Assembly: GCA_013298025.1 (NCBI GenBank)
Contig: JAAFJE010000002.1
Location: forward strand, 248,001 to 312,000
Source: Cytophagales bacterium
GTDB lineage: Bacteria > Bacteroidota > Bacteroidia > Cytophagales > Spirosomataceae
DNA length: 64,000 nucleotides
Reading direction: 5' to 3'
Shown: one piece after another, positions 53,739 through 63,402 of the stretch
Layout of the letters: each line of letters begins with the position of its first letter
How positions within the stretch are numbered: the stretch's first letter is position 1
Made by a program: the position numbers and the translations under genes
The notes under the pieces: model-generated
Seen by the model: only the letters and a program-made list of their open reading frames with translations
Database searches by the model: none
Told to the model about the DNA's origin: nothing

Positions 53739-53840
53739 CTATCTAGTACGACGACCTGAGAACAAGTCACTAGTTTCGATAATTGCTTCTATGCACGCAG
53801 ATGCAACTATAGCTGAGAGAACAACAATTATAGTGGTCAT
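53739..53840 (-). CDS. Possible 33-residue small membrane protein
   Basis: ATG at 53838-53840 to TAG at 53739-53741, encoding a hydrophobic N-terminal half (M-T-T-I-I-V-V-L-S-A-I-V-A-S-A-C) and a basic end (S-G-R-R-T-R). The composition is that of a small single-span protein. Support is only its composition and the otherwise unexplained minus-strand terminator about 200 bp downstream; no ribosome binding site stands out. It may be chance. Confidence 0.3.
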   Translation of the reverse strand: MTTIIVVLSAIVASACIEAIIETSDLFSGRRTR

Positions 53841-54286
53841 TTTATTAAAGTGATATTTAGTGAATTAATTGGTAAATCGAAAAATGAGATTTTTGTACTT
53901 TTTCATTTTTACTTTTCAATATTATTGAACTTTTTCAATAATTGTCTTGCCAAATGCTATATTGTACAAATTTTTCATACAATATTACAAATGAAGAAAA
54001 CAAAATCCAAGGATTTTTATAAAATTTTCTTCATTTTTTTAAATTTTGTTAATACACCTTTAGAAGATAAACCATCTTTATTTTATATCGTATCGGCATA
54101 TAATGATAAAATGTAAACTTGAAAGCTATTTTTTCATTATTTACTTAAAGACACTTACTACAGAGCAGCTAAAGAATTGGCATTTTTCTTGTATCTTCGT
54201 TTGCCCAGACAAACCAATCTTATTTTTTTATCGTAGATTTAGTTTTATGGAGTTGATACAAATAGATTAAGCCAAGTGTTTCAGCT
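53841..54286. other. AT-rich gap before the exopolysaccharide phosphatase gene
   Basis: 446 bp of AT-rich DNA. An 88-residue plus-strand frame at 53850 is rich in Phe, Asn and Lys as expected from random AT-rich DNA and is not called. Confidence 0.5.
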
Positions 54287-55042
54287 ATGTTTTCTTTTTT
54301 TAAATCCAAAAGCTCTTCCAATCGGCTACAAGACTTTTTGAGCCAGTCGATTCAGGTTGACATTCATTCACATCTGCTACCGGGCATTGATGACGGAGCA
54401 CCCGACCTAGAAACATCCTTATCGCTCATCAACGAACTTGCAGGATTAGGCTTCAAGAAACTCATTACTACGCCGCATATCCGTATGGAGGTTTTTCCGA
54501 ATACGCCTGCTATTATTAAGGAACAACTACTAGAAGTACAAACAGCCTTGCGTACAACTTCGGCTTCGGTACAACTCGATGCCGCTGCCGAATATTATAT
54601 CGACGACAACTTTACGGCATTACTTCAACACAACGATTTGATACCTTACACGGGCAATAAATATATTTTAGTAGAGTACCCAATGATTGCACCGCTCATG
54701 AATTATGAGCAACGCATTTTTGATTTGACCCAAAGGGGGCTTACCCCCGTTATTGCCCATCCTGAACGCTACAGGTATTGGCACGGACAACTCAATTATT
54801 ACGAACGTATCAAAGACTTAGGAGGGCTTTTACAGCTAAATATTCTTTCGGTAGAAGGATATTATGGACTAGACATCAAGAAATGTGCCTTAGAGCTACT
54901 CAAAACAGGGCTTTACGACCTCATAGGCACCGACTTGCACAACGAGCGACATTTGGGTAGATTAAAGAATTTAGGCACAATGAGTAAAGAAATGAAACTG
55001 CTAGAAGCATATAATTTTAATAATGCCAAACGCTTTTTATAA
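54287..55042 (+). CDS. CpsB/YwqE-type PHP tyrosine-protein phosphatase
   Basis: 251 residues of the PHP family that dephosphorylates tyrosine kinases of polysaccharide export (CpsB, YwqE, CapC). VDIHSHLLPGIDDGAPD carries the first metal ligands, followed by LITTPHIRMEVFPN, AAEYYID, VIAHPERYRYW and LIGTDLHNERH, the usual order of His/Asp ligands. The partner tyrosine autokinase is not in the window. Its location beside sugar-nucleotide and glycosyl-carrier genes supports a role in exopolysaccharide control. Confidence 0.93.
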   Translation: MFSFFKSKSSSNRLQDFLSQSIQVDIHSHLLPGIDDGAPDLETSLSLINELAGLGFKKLITTPHIRMEVFPNTPAIIKEQLLEVQTALRTTSASVQLDAAAEYYIDDNFTALLQHNDLIPYTGNKYILVEYPMIAPLMNYEQRIFDLTQRGLTPVIAHPERYRYWHGQLNYYERIKDLGGLLQLNILSVEGYYGLDIKKCALELLKTGLYDLIGTDLHNERHLGRLKNLGTMSKEMKLLEAYNFNNAKRFL

Positions 55043-55070
55043 CCCAAAAATGAAAGCTTCCATAAAGCAA

Positions 55071-55096
55071 AAAACCTAGGCGTTTGCCTAGGTTTT
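55071..55096. terminator. Bidirectional terminator
   Basis: aaaacctaggc (55071-55081) and gcctaggtttt (55086-55096) form an 11-bp stem with a 4-nt loop between convergent genes. Confidence 0.85.
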
Positions 55097-55116
55097 CTTT
55101 TTGAGATAAAGTCGTT

Positions 55117-56178
55117 TTATACAAAATCGGGGCTAATCGCTCCAGCGTGTGCAACAAACTCTTTCACTTTTTGTTCTTGACTTTTTTGGCAAATCATCAG
55201 AACATTGCCAAATTCGGCCACAATATAATCTTCGAGTCCTTGTAACACCACCAATTTGTTGTGAGGCGTTTTCACGATAGAATCTTTTACATCGTAAAGC
55301 ATTGTATGGCCGTCTATCACATTGCCATATTCATCTTTATCAGACACCTCATACAACGACTTCCAAGTACCTAAATCAGACCAACCAATATCGCCTAGTA
55401 CGACATATACATTAGGCGATTTTTCCATGATGGCGTAGTCAATAGAAATACTCTCACACTGTTGATAGGCTGATTGGATAAAGTCTTTTTCTTCGGGACA
55501 ATAGTAAGCACCACTAGCAAAAATCTGGTGAATAGCTGGTGAATGAGCTTCAAAAGCCTTGATAATACTTTTTGCCGACCAGATAAAAATACCTGCATTC
55601 CAAACATATTCTCCACTCGCCAAAAACTCTTCGGCTAAGGCCAAATTAGGTTTTTCTTTGAAAGCTTTTACTTTTTTCACATCGCTTTCAGCCTTTTCGT
55701 ATTGAATATAGCCATATCCTGTATCAGGGCGAGTAGGGCTAATACCTAGCGTCACAAGCACATCGCCAGCGGCGGCGGCTTCTAAGGCAACATTGATACG
55801 CTCTTGGAAAGCGTTTTCTTTCAAAATAATGTGGTCGGCTGGAGCTACCACAATATTTGCTTCGGGGTTTTGTTGAGCAATTTTGTAAGAAGCATACGCT
55901 ACGCAAGGAGCGGTATTTCTTCTAACAGGCTCCGACAATACTTGTTCAGGAGATAAGAAAGGTAACTGCTGTAAAACCAACCCTACGTAATCTTCGTTGG
56001 TAACAACATAGATATTCTCGTTAGGACAAATGCCAGCAAATCTATCGGCTGTTTGTTGCAATAAACTTCTTCCTGTTCCTAGTACATCATGAAACTGTTT
56101 CGGGTTGTTGGTTCTACTAAAAGGCCAGAATCTCGTACCTACTCCGCCTGCCATGATAATTACGTAATTATTCTTCAT
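55117..56178 (-). CDS. manC: Mannose-1-phosphate guanylyltransferase
   Basis: 353 residues; makes GDP-mannose from GTP and mannose 1-phosphate, the donor for mannose and fucose in surface glycans. The nucleotidyltransferase signature is MAGGVGTRFWPFSR at the N-terminus with the following NNPKQFHDV. VAPADHIIL and VWNAGIFIW also fit, and the C-terminus has IVAEFGNVLMICQKSQEQ. It lacks the isomerase domain of bifunctional ManC/AlgA. It is transcribed 42 bp after the polyprenyl glycosylphosphotransferase gene, likely one operon. Confidence 0.93.
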   Translation of the reverse strand: MKNNYVIIMAGGVGTRFWPFSRTNNPKQFHDVLGTGRSLLQQTADRFAGICPNENIYVVTNEDYVGLVLQQLPFLSPEQVLSEPVRRNTAPCVAYASYKIAQQNPEANIVVAPADHIILKENAFQERINVALEAAAAGDVLVTLGISPTRPDTGYGYIQYEKAESDVKKVKAFKEKPNLALAEEFLASGEYVWNAGIFIWSAKSIIKAFEAHSPAIHQIFASGAYYCPEEKDFIQSAYQQCESISIDYAIMEKSPNVYVVLGDIGWSDLGTWKSLYEVSDKDEYGNVIDGHTMLYDVKDSIVKTPHNKLVVLQGLEDYIVAEFGNVLMICQKSQEQKVKEFVAHAGAISPDFV

Positions 56179-56220
56179 GTACTTGCTCGTTTGTTTTTGT
56201 AAAGCTTTATATAGATACTG

Positions 56221-57597
56221 TTAATACGCATTAGGTTCACCCTTAACCATATTAGACACAGTCATAAAAATAATTTTAATATCCAGCCAGAAAGACCAGT
56301 TTTCTACGTACCAAATATCGAAATGTACTCTTTTTCTCATGAGGCTAAAGTCGGTTGTTTCGCCTCTATAGCCATACGCCTGTGCAAGCCCTGTAATACC
56401 TGGTTTTACCCAGTGCCTAACAAGGTAGTTATCTATTTTACCCATCGTTTCAATATTGTGCTTTACCGCATGAGGGCGTGGCCCTACCACCGACATATCA
56501 CCCATAATTACATTGAAAAACTGTGGCAATTCGTCGAGGTTTGACTTACGTAAAAATCTACCAATTTTTGTAATACGAGGGTCATCTTGACCAGCCTGCA
56601 TAAACTTACCCGTTTTATCTTGGTCGGGTGCATCAACAATCATCGAGCGGAATTTGAAACACTTGATAGGCTTGCTATCTCTACCCCAACGTTCTTGTAC
56701 AAATAATACAGGTCCTCTTGAATTGAGTTTAATCAGAATAGCAATAATTGGGAATAACCAAGAGAAAATGAATACACAAACCCCAAGACTAAAGACTATA
56801 TCGAAAGCTCTTTTGAGGATACGCCAGTGAAGGTAATCTAAAGGCTCGTGGCGTACCGTAACAACAGGGTATTTACCGAGCATTTCTATATTGAAGCGAC
56901 TAGAATTGAACCTAAAATAATCAGGAATGATACGAGTTCTTACGGCAAGTTTGTCGTTTATGCGAATAATTTCGTCTAATTGCCCTTCTTCAAATTTATC
57001 CATTGCCACAATCACCTCATCAAATTCCATTTTTTGAGCGATTTGTTCAATTTCTTCAATTGTTCCTTTGTACAAACCATTGAGATGGGCTGGTTTCATG
57101 GCATCGACAAAACCCACAACTTCATAACCCAAATGATTAGAGTTTTTAATCATGTCGTAAAAAGACATCCCAATGTCGTTTGTCCCGACAATCAGCACTT
57201 TACGCACGTATCGTCCTTGGACTTTTCTTAGTTTTGAAACCCTTCGGGTAAGGAATTTCTTACTAGCTAAAGCCGCAAACAGTACAGCTCCGTAGTAAAA
57301 TACAAAAGTACGAGCGTTGTCGTGTTCGTCTAGCATAAAAAGCGAGGTAACAATCACCATCGACTGAATAGCAACGTTGGGAATCAACAACAAAAATTCG
57401 TCGATGAATTTTATTGTTCTAAAATCGTCGTATAGATGCGTTGCTTTACTAGAAAAATACCATGCGACAACAAGAAAAACCAACATCCCCCAATCAAGTC
57501 GAGAAAGGTCGCGCTCACTCAAAGACGACGCCACTTCAAATGAAATCAAAATAAAAACACTATCCGATAAAAGACGGTAGTAGCTTAATCCTTTCAT
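56221..57597 (-). CDS. Polyprenyl glycosylphosphotransferase (exopolysaccharide initiation)
   Basis: 458 residues of the WbaP/WcaJ-type family. It has several N-terminal membrane segments (about 1-120), a central CoA-binding-like domain (VLIVGTNDIGMSFYDMI), a further membrane segment (VFSLGVCVFIFSWLFPIIA) and the catalytic region (GPVLFVQERWGRDSKPIKCFKFRSM and KSNLDELPQFFNVIMGDMS), then VVGPRPHA. It places the first sugar phosphate on undecaprenyl phosphate. The sugar is not determined by the sequence. It precedes manC in the same direction. Confidence 0.94.
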   Translation of the reverse strand: MKGLSYYRLLSDSVFILISFEVASSLSERDLSRLDWGMLVFLVVAWYFSSKATHLYDDFRTIKFIDEFLLLIPNVAIQSMVIVTSLFMLDEHDNARTFVFYYGAVLFAALASKKFLTRRVSKLRKVQGRYVRKVLIVGTNDIGMSFYDMIKNSNHLGYEVVGFVDAMKPAHLNGLYKGTIEEIEQIAQKMEFDEVIVAMDKFEEGQLDEIIRINDKLAVRTRIIPDYFRFNSSRFNIEMLGKYPVVTVRHEPLDYLHWRILKRAFDIVFSLGVCVFIFSWLFPIIAILIKLNSRGPVLFVQERWGRDSKPIKCFKFRSMIVDAPDQDKTGKFMQAGQDDPRITKIGRFLRKSNLDELPQFFNVIMGDMSVVGPRPHAVKHNIETMGKIDNYLVRHWVKPGITGLAQAYGYRGETTDFSLMRKRVHFDIWYVENWSFWLDIKIIFMTVSNMVKGEPNAY

Positions 57598-58786
57598 AGT
57601 ATTAAAAATTTATTTAAGCATTTCAGATATTCCTCCCTATCATTAGTTTGGATACATTATTTGTAAAGAATCTACATTTGATAAATCATAAGTAATCAAT
57701 AAAATATTGATATTTACCACTAAAAACCATCAAGATAGATTGTCTAATATATTGCTCGGCTGAACAACTAGACTACGTTGTAAATAGAATAATTTATTTC
57801 AGTTGAATAACCTAATAGAAGAAGCTCTTAATTTTATATGATTTCAGTTATTTCTATCGCTCAAATTAATATATAAATTCATCTAGTTATTATTTCATGC
57901 GGTAAAAATACATCGAAATTTCGAGTAGCTTGTTACCGTTTAATAACATTTGGCATTTGTATTTAAACTTTATTGCTAAGAAGGAAGGAGGATTATATGC
58001 TTCAATGTACTTTATTTGAATAATACAATATTACTTATTTTATTCCGATTGGTCAAAATTAGCAATATTCTAAGAAAAATACAAATACTCGTATTATTTT
58101 TTTATTTTAGTAATACTATAAATATTTGGTTTTTGACACATAATTTAATATAATCATAAAGTTTATTGAATTAATTCGTAATAAAAACAAAAGGTTTATG
58201 CAAATATCTAATATTTTAATAAACTTTTTACTCTTGGAATTATTTAATTAATTCCTATATTTTGCATACATTCTTGTAAACTAATTTTTCAATGAGGAAT
58301 GTCAATCTTACAATTACTGTTACTTTTCTCAGCCAATACTCATAGTTATAAATAATATTTTTATTCTTAGTAGAAGTCTATTTAAGTAATAAAAGCACCT
58401 TACATATTAAAAGCCTAGCAAAAAAATAGCATTTCAATAACTATCTCATGACCTCAAGCTACTTTTAAAATTATTTATCACAGTATCACCTAATGGATTA
58501 TTTTTTTCCCAATATTACACCTTTGTCAAGATGTACTATTGAAAAGTATTCTGTTTCAATTAATGCAGAAATTTAATGTTAAAATTTGAATTTATGGCAT
58601 CGTTTTTGATAAGATAAATCTATTACTGATATTTTTGTATGTAAGCATACTTGTAACTGTCATGTTCGAGCGGCTTATTTTCATTGACGTATCAATCTAC
58701 TTCTCTTGCTTCCTGTCATACTGGCTAACCACACCATTAATATACACAACAAGTAAAACAACATATATCATATTATTGCAAAATCC
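57598..58786. other. Long AT-rich non-coding region
   Basis: 1189 bp between the divergent glycosylphosphotransferase and glycoside hydrolase genes. No open frame of interest, no convincing hairpin and no known RNA was recognised. Its length suggests extended regulatory DNA. Confidence 0.5.
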
Positions 58787-61700
58787 ATGAAAAAAAAGCT
58801 ACTCTGTTTTCTGTGCTGTTTGTTGGCGTATATGCCTCTGCACGCCCAAACCGAAACGAGAATTTTATTCTCCGCTATTACGCCTAGCGAAAATACTGGT
58901 ATGGATTATTCCTCTTGGTTGTCAGACGACCTCAACAATCTCGTACCTAGTGCTTGGACAGGCAACGACAAATGGGTGGACGTAAAGCTTACGCTTACAC
59001 AAAAATCCCTCGTAACACGCCTTTCCTTCTATGATTATACAGGCGTGTTTACAGATAAGCCTGCGTACATTTATGCCTTGAATGGCACACAGAAAATCTT
59101 TTTAGGCCTATTCCAAGGGCTTACCTACATGAATTTTGTGGACTTAACTTTACCGCAAGGTATTGTAGCCGATGCCATTGTGGTACATAAATTTGGCAAC
59201 AATATTCCACAAAAAGTAAAAGTATTCGGGCAACCCATTACCAGTACAACAGTGCTTCCTGTATTGCTTGATAGAATTGCCCTTAGCACCATTACCCCAA
59301 GCGAAAATACAGGCATGAATTACACGCCTTGGCTCACCGACGACCTGAATCAGATGGTTGAAAGTGCTTGGACAGGCAATAGCAAATGGGTGGATGTTAC
59401 CATCAAACTGGCAACGCCAGCCTTGATAAATAAACTTAGCTTGTATGATTATACAGGTGTCTTTACCGATTATCCTGCTACTATTTATGCCCAGAATGGT
59501 TCAGAAAAAACATTGTTGGCAACCTTCGATGGCTCTACCTATATGAATTGGATAAATTATACCGCCTCCGCCGTACTAGCCGATGCCATTGTGGTGCATA
59601 AATTTGGCAATAATATTCCGCAAAAAATCAATGTGTATGGACAAGCCGTTTTAGCAGACCCACTTGCCACTACCGCTACTACTACCACCACTACTCCAGT
59701 TGAGCAAAGAGTAAAACTCATTGCGACTGTTCCTAGCGAAAATACAGGGATGGATTACACGCCTTGGTTGAACGATAACCTCGATAGCTTGGTAGCTCCT
59801 GTATGGGGTTCTGCCAATGCCAAATGGGTAGATGTTACCTTGCCTTTTGAGAAAAGAAGCAACGTAAACAAAATCTCTTTATACGATTACACAGGCTCTT
59901 TTCCCGATGCCCCTGCGAGTATTTATTTGATAGACGGTACACAAAAAATTTTAGTAGGCACTTTCGATGGCTCTACTTATATGAACTGGGTAAATTATCC
60001 TTTAAGTACGCCCATCACCGCCGATGCCTTGTTGATTCACAAATATGGAATTAATATTCCTCAAAAAATTAAAGTGTATGGCACAGCCATAGCTGGTGCT
60101 GTGACGGTTACACCTTCCACAGGAACAGGGTCAAGTACTGGCTCTTCGTCGGGTTCAAGTACGGGTTCATCGTCAGGTTCAAGCACGAGTACAACCACGA
60201 ATATTGTTGGCACTAAAATCCCACTCGACCCCAAGCGTTGGTATATTCTAAACAATACAGCCAATGGCATTGATGCCCTTTTCGATGGAAAAACCGATGC
60301 CGAAGTTTTTACAGGTTGGGGAAAAATACTGAGTAATTACGATGCCTATTATCCTTTACTCGACGATGAAGAAATGACGATTCAGAGTGTGAAGTTTTAT
60401 GACGGACAAGGTATTGTAAAAGATTATCCCCTAACGCTTTCGGTCATTACCGACCAATGGCAACGCAAACCTATTGCTGTGTTTACGGGCGAAACTTATA
60501 TGCAATGGGTTGGACCAAATGCGTCTAATCCGAATAAATTTTCTTTAGATACTGTCGTACAAGGAAAAGTACGCTACTTGCTTATCAATACTTCCGATGG
60601 CTTTCCAAGAGAAATAGAATTGTATGGGACTTATAAAGCCAGTACGAAGGCTGTTACACCAGCACCTCACAAAGACATTCCGTTAAAAAATGGCTTTGGC
60701 TTTAATGGTTTTGAATGGGATTTCTTAGATACTTGGGGCTACGATGTTGATAGCAACAAACTCAAGCCTATCAAAACCTTTTCGGGTTTCCGTCATTATA
60801 TGGATTGGGAAAAACTAGAAGCCATAGAAGGCGTTTATACTTTTAGCCCAACCATGAGCGGCGGATGGAATTACGATGCTGTGTATGAAAGCTGTAAACA
60901 ACAAGGCATTGAAGTATTGGCTTGTTTGCAAACCATGCCATCTTGGATGGAAGCTACCTACCCTGCTACCAGTCGTGATAGAGATTTTGCTCCGCTGAAA
61001 TATGGCAGAAATTTTGCTTCTCCTGCATCTTACATAGAACAAGCCAAAGTGGCTTTTCAGTACACGGCTCGTTATGGTAGAAATACCTTAGTAAACCCAG
61101 CTTTGTTGAGTGTATATGATAAACCTCGCTGGACAGCCGACCACGTCAATAGCATTAGAATAGGGCTCAATTTAGTAAAATATATCGAATGTGGTAACGA
61201 AAGAGATAAATGGTGGAAAGGACGTGCTGGCTACCAAACAGGTAGAGAATATGCAGCCAATTTATCGGCATTTTATGATGGTCATAAAAATACGATGGGC
61301 CCTGGCGTTGGGGTAAAAAATGCCGACCCAACCATGAAAGTAGTAATGACGGGCTTGGCTTCGGCTAGTATTGATTATGTAAAAGGAATGATAGATTGGT
61401 GCAAAGAATTTAGAGGTTATAATGCCGACAGTAGCGTAAATGTGTGCTGGGATGTTATCAATTACCATTATTACTCCAATAATTCTGACGCTTCGCAAAG
61501 TGGTATTGCTACTCGTGGTACAGCTCCTGAAATCTCTAGTGCAGGTAAAGTGGCTAAGGAATTTGTGGCGTTGGCTCATCAATCGTTACATGATATGCCT
61601 GTTTGGGTGACAGAATTGGGCTATGATGCCAACCAAGGTAGTCCTTACAAGGCTATTGCCATTGGCAATAAAGACGAGTACATTACCCAAGCCGACTGGT

Positions 61701-62431
61701 CGCTTCGTTCGGCATTGTTGTACAATCGTTTGGGTATCGAACGTTCGTTTTTCTATGAATTGTATGACGACAATTTCCCTAATCCTATTCAGTTTGCTTC
61801 TTCTGGCCTTATCAACCAGAACAAAACACGCAAGCCTGTAGCCGATTATATGTATCAAGCTTCCAAATTGATAGGCAATTATGTATATAAAGAAACGCTT
61901 TCGCAAGACCCAATCGTTGATAGATACGAACTTAATGGCAAGTCGGCTTATGTTGCTTACATTCCCGACGAAGTAGGTCGTACTGGTACTTATACGCTTG
62001 CCCTGAATGCCGCACAAGCCAAAATTTATACGCCTTTGGCTGGCAGCGATACCATGAGCATCAGCCAACAAAGCACAACGAACGGAAACCTTACCTTGGC
62101 TCTTAGCGAAACGCCTATCTTTATTTTGCCTGTCAGCAGTCAAGCACGCATGGTAGCCGAACAGCCTTTGATAGAACGCCCTAACATTCGCTTATTTCCT
62201 AACCCCGCTAGTCAGGTTATCACACTCGATTTTGATGATGCACACCTAGGAAATGTACAAGTGAATTTTTACGATACGCAAGGACAATTAGCTAAACAAC
62301 ATTCGTTTACCAAAACCAACACAACCCAACAAGAAACGGTGTCGGTATCGACTTTAGCTCTTGGATTATATTTTGTAGAAATACAACAAGGTACACAAAA
62401 GTCTTTGCAGAAATTTATGAAAGTAAATTAA
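58787..62431 (+). CDS. Multi-modular secreted glycoside hydrolase with T9SS sorting domain
   Basis: 1214 residues with a signal peptide (LLCFLCCLLAYMPLHAQ). Three similar modules follow at about residues 27-150, 165-287 and 308-435, each with a PSENTGM(D/N)Y..WL..(D/N)L start and an IPQK(V/I).V(F/Y)G end; they look like beta-sandwich carbohydrate-binding domains. A Ser/Gly/Thr linker (about 440-472) leads to a more distant fourth module (about 475-617). A clan-A-like barrel (about 633-1030) has N804-E805 in IECGNERDKWW as the probable acid/base and E943 in VWVTELGYD as the probable nucleophile. The last about 75 residues (IRLFPNPASQVITLDF) are a type A T9SS sorting domain. It lies beside exopolysaccharide genes, suggesting action on the cell's own or related polysaccharide. 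The GH family number is uncertain. Confidence 0.88.
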   Translation: MKKKLLCFLCCLLAYMPLHAQTETRILFSAITPSENTGMDYSSWLSDDLNNLVPSAWTGNDKWVDVKLTLTQKSLVTRLSFYDYTGVFTDKPAYIYALNGTQKIFLGLFQGLTYMNFVDLTLPQGIVADAIVVHKFGNNIPQKVKVFGQPITSTTVLPVLLDRIALSTITPSENTGMNYTPWLTDDLNQMVESAWTGNSKWVDVTIKLATPALINKLSLYDYTGVFTDYPATIYAQNGSEKTLLATFDGSTYMNWINYTASAVLADAIVVHKFGNNIPQKINVYGQAVLADPLATTATTTTTTPVEQRVKLIATVPSENTGMDYTPWLNDNLDSLVAPVWGSANAKWVDVTLPFEKRSNVNKISLYDYTGSFPDAPASIYLIDGTQKILVGTFDGSTYMNWVNYPLSTPITADALLIHKYGINIPQKIKVYGTAIAGAVTVTPSTGTGSSTGSSSGSSTGSSSGSSTSTTTNIVGTKIPLDPKRWYILNNTANGIDALFDGKTDAEVFTGWGKILSNYDAYYPLLDDEEMTIQSVKFYDGQGIVKDYPLTLSVITDQWQRKPIAVFTGETYMQWVGPNASNPNKFSLDTVVQGKVRYLLINTSDGFPREIELYGTYKASTKAVTPAPHKDIPLKNGFGFNGFEWDFLDTWGYDVDSNKLKPIKTFSGFRHYMDWEKLEAIEGVYTFSPTMSGGWNYDAVYESCKQQGIEVLACLQTMPSWMEATYPATSRDRDFAPLKYGRNFASPASYIEQAKVAFQYTARYGRNTLVNPALLSVYDKPRWTADHVNSIRIGLNLVKYIECGNERDKWWKGRAGYQTGREYAANLSAFYDGHKNTMGPGVGVKNADPTMKVVMTGLASASIDYVKGMIDWCKEFRGYNADSSVNVCWDVINYHYYSNNSDASQSGIATRGTAPEISSAGKVAKEFVALAHQSLHDMPVWVTELGYDANQGSPYKAIAIGNKDEYITQADWSLRSALLYNRLGIERSFFYELYDDNFPNPIQFASSGLINQNKTRKPVADYMYQASKLIGNYVYKETLSQDPIVDRYELNGKSAYVAYIPDEVGRTGTYTLALNAAQAKIYTPLAGSDTMSISQQSTTNGNLTLALSETPIFILPVSSQARMVAEQPLIERPNIRLFPNPASQVITLDFDDAHLGNVQVNFYDTQGQLAKQHSFTKTNTTQQETVSVSTLALGLYFVEIQQGTQKSLQKFMKVN

Positions 62432-62438
62432 ATTTATT

Positions 62439-62578
62439 GAGTGAATGAGCGATTGAGTGATTGAGCGATTTAAGTTGTAATACAGAATTAATTTTCATCA
62501 GAACTAATTATAAATATCTGATAATAAAAAACTTAACTCACCAATCACTCAATCACTCATGCACTAAATCACTCAATA
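62439..62578. repeat. Inverted heptad-repeat element
   Basis: The left side (62439-62472) holds repeated gagtga/gagcga words, and the right side (about 62543-62578) holds the complementary cactca words. Together they can form a long imperfect hairpin. It may be a terminator for the hydrolase gene or a small palindromic element. Confidence 0.55.
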
Positions 62579-62660
62579 GCTAAAACATTCTTTTCACGCG
62601 TGTGCTTGCCAAAGCATTTTTTCTCTTCCTATCTTTGTAAGGTAATTACCGCACAACTTT

Positions 62661-63368
62661 ATGCAAATTCCTCAATATCGGCAGCTATACGAAAGCTTAA
62701 AGCACCAAATCATTTCGGGCGTTTACCAACCCGATGATTTACTTCCTTCCGAAAATCAATTGGCTGAATGGCACCAAATTACCCGCATGACGGTGCGACA
62801 AGCTTTGAAAGAATTGCTCAACGAAGGATATATTCGCAAACACCAAGGGAAGGGAACGTTTGTCAATTTTCGGCAAAAAAGTGTCGGAACATGGCATTTT
62901 GAAGCCCAAAAATCCGACCCAACGAGTACGCTTGTAGTGCAGTCGTCTATTATTGGAAAACCATCTATTCAGGCTTGGGACAAAGCTTTTCCTTATCCGC
63001 TTACGACCGACGAGCAACAAGCTGGCTGTATCCAAGCCCTTAATTTGTTGAGTATTACGCAGAAACCTGTATTAGTCGAACAGTTTTTTTTACCGAATAT
63101 CAATGTCCCGGGCTTCATCATGACTCCGTTTGTCAACGCTTCTATCATCGACTCGTTGCGGGTATCCTACCATATTGAGGCTGCTGCCATAGAACAAAGC
63201 ATCTCGGCAACCCTTGCCCAAGCCAACGAAGCTTTGTGGTTGCAAATTCCCCTAAACACACCGCTACTACAAATCTGGCGACGCTATACTACCAACCGCA
63301 CGGGCTTTTATTTTTATTCAAAAGCATGGTGCTGTACGCAAGATTATGCACTGTGTATGGGTAAATAA
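62661..63368 (+). CDS. GntR family regulator with UTRA domain
   Basis: 235 residues. The N-terminal winged helix has YRQLYESLKHQIISGVYQPDDLLPSENQLAEWHQITRMTVR (given here in parts: SGVYQPDDLLPSENQL, then TRMTVRQALKEL), the HutC-type GntR pattern, followed by GYIRKHQGKGTFV. The C-terminal UTRA-like effector domain (about 85-235) ends in FYFYSKAWCCTQDYALCMGK. It would bind a small sugar or amino acid derivative. It stands between the hydrolase and gltX, 34 bp before gltX. The regulon is unknown. Confidence 0.9.
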   Translation: MQIPQYRQLYESLKHQIISGVYQPDDLLPSENQLAEWHQITRMTVRQALKELLNEGYIRKHQGKGTFVNFRQKSVGTWHFEAQKSDPTSTLVVQSSIIGKPSIQAWDKAFPYPLTTDEQQAGCIQALNLLSITQKPVLVEQFFLPNINVPGFIMTPFVNASIIDSLRVSYHIEAAAIEQSISATLAQANEALWLQIPLNTPLLQIWRRYTTNRTGFYFYSKAWCCTQDYALCMGK

Positions 63369-63402
63369 ATTATCTTTGCAGTCTGAATAAAAATACAAGA
63401 GC

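Noticed and set aside
53850-54116. 88-residue plus-strand frame
   Set aside because: Composition (Phe, Lys, Asn, Ile) is that of random AT-rich DNA; no signal, family or ribosome binding site.
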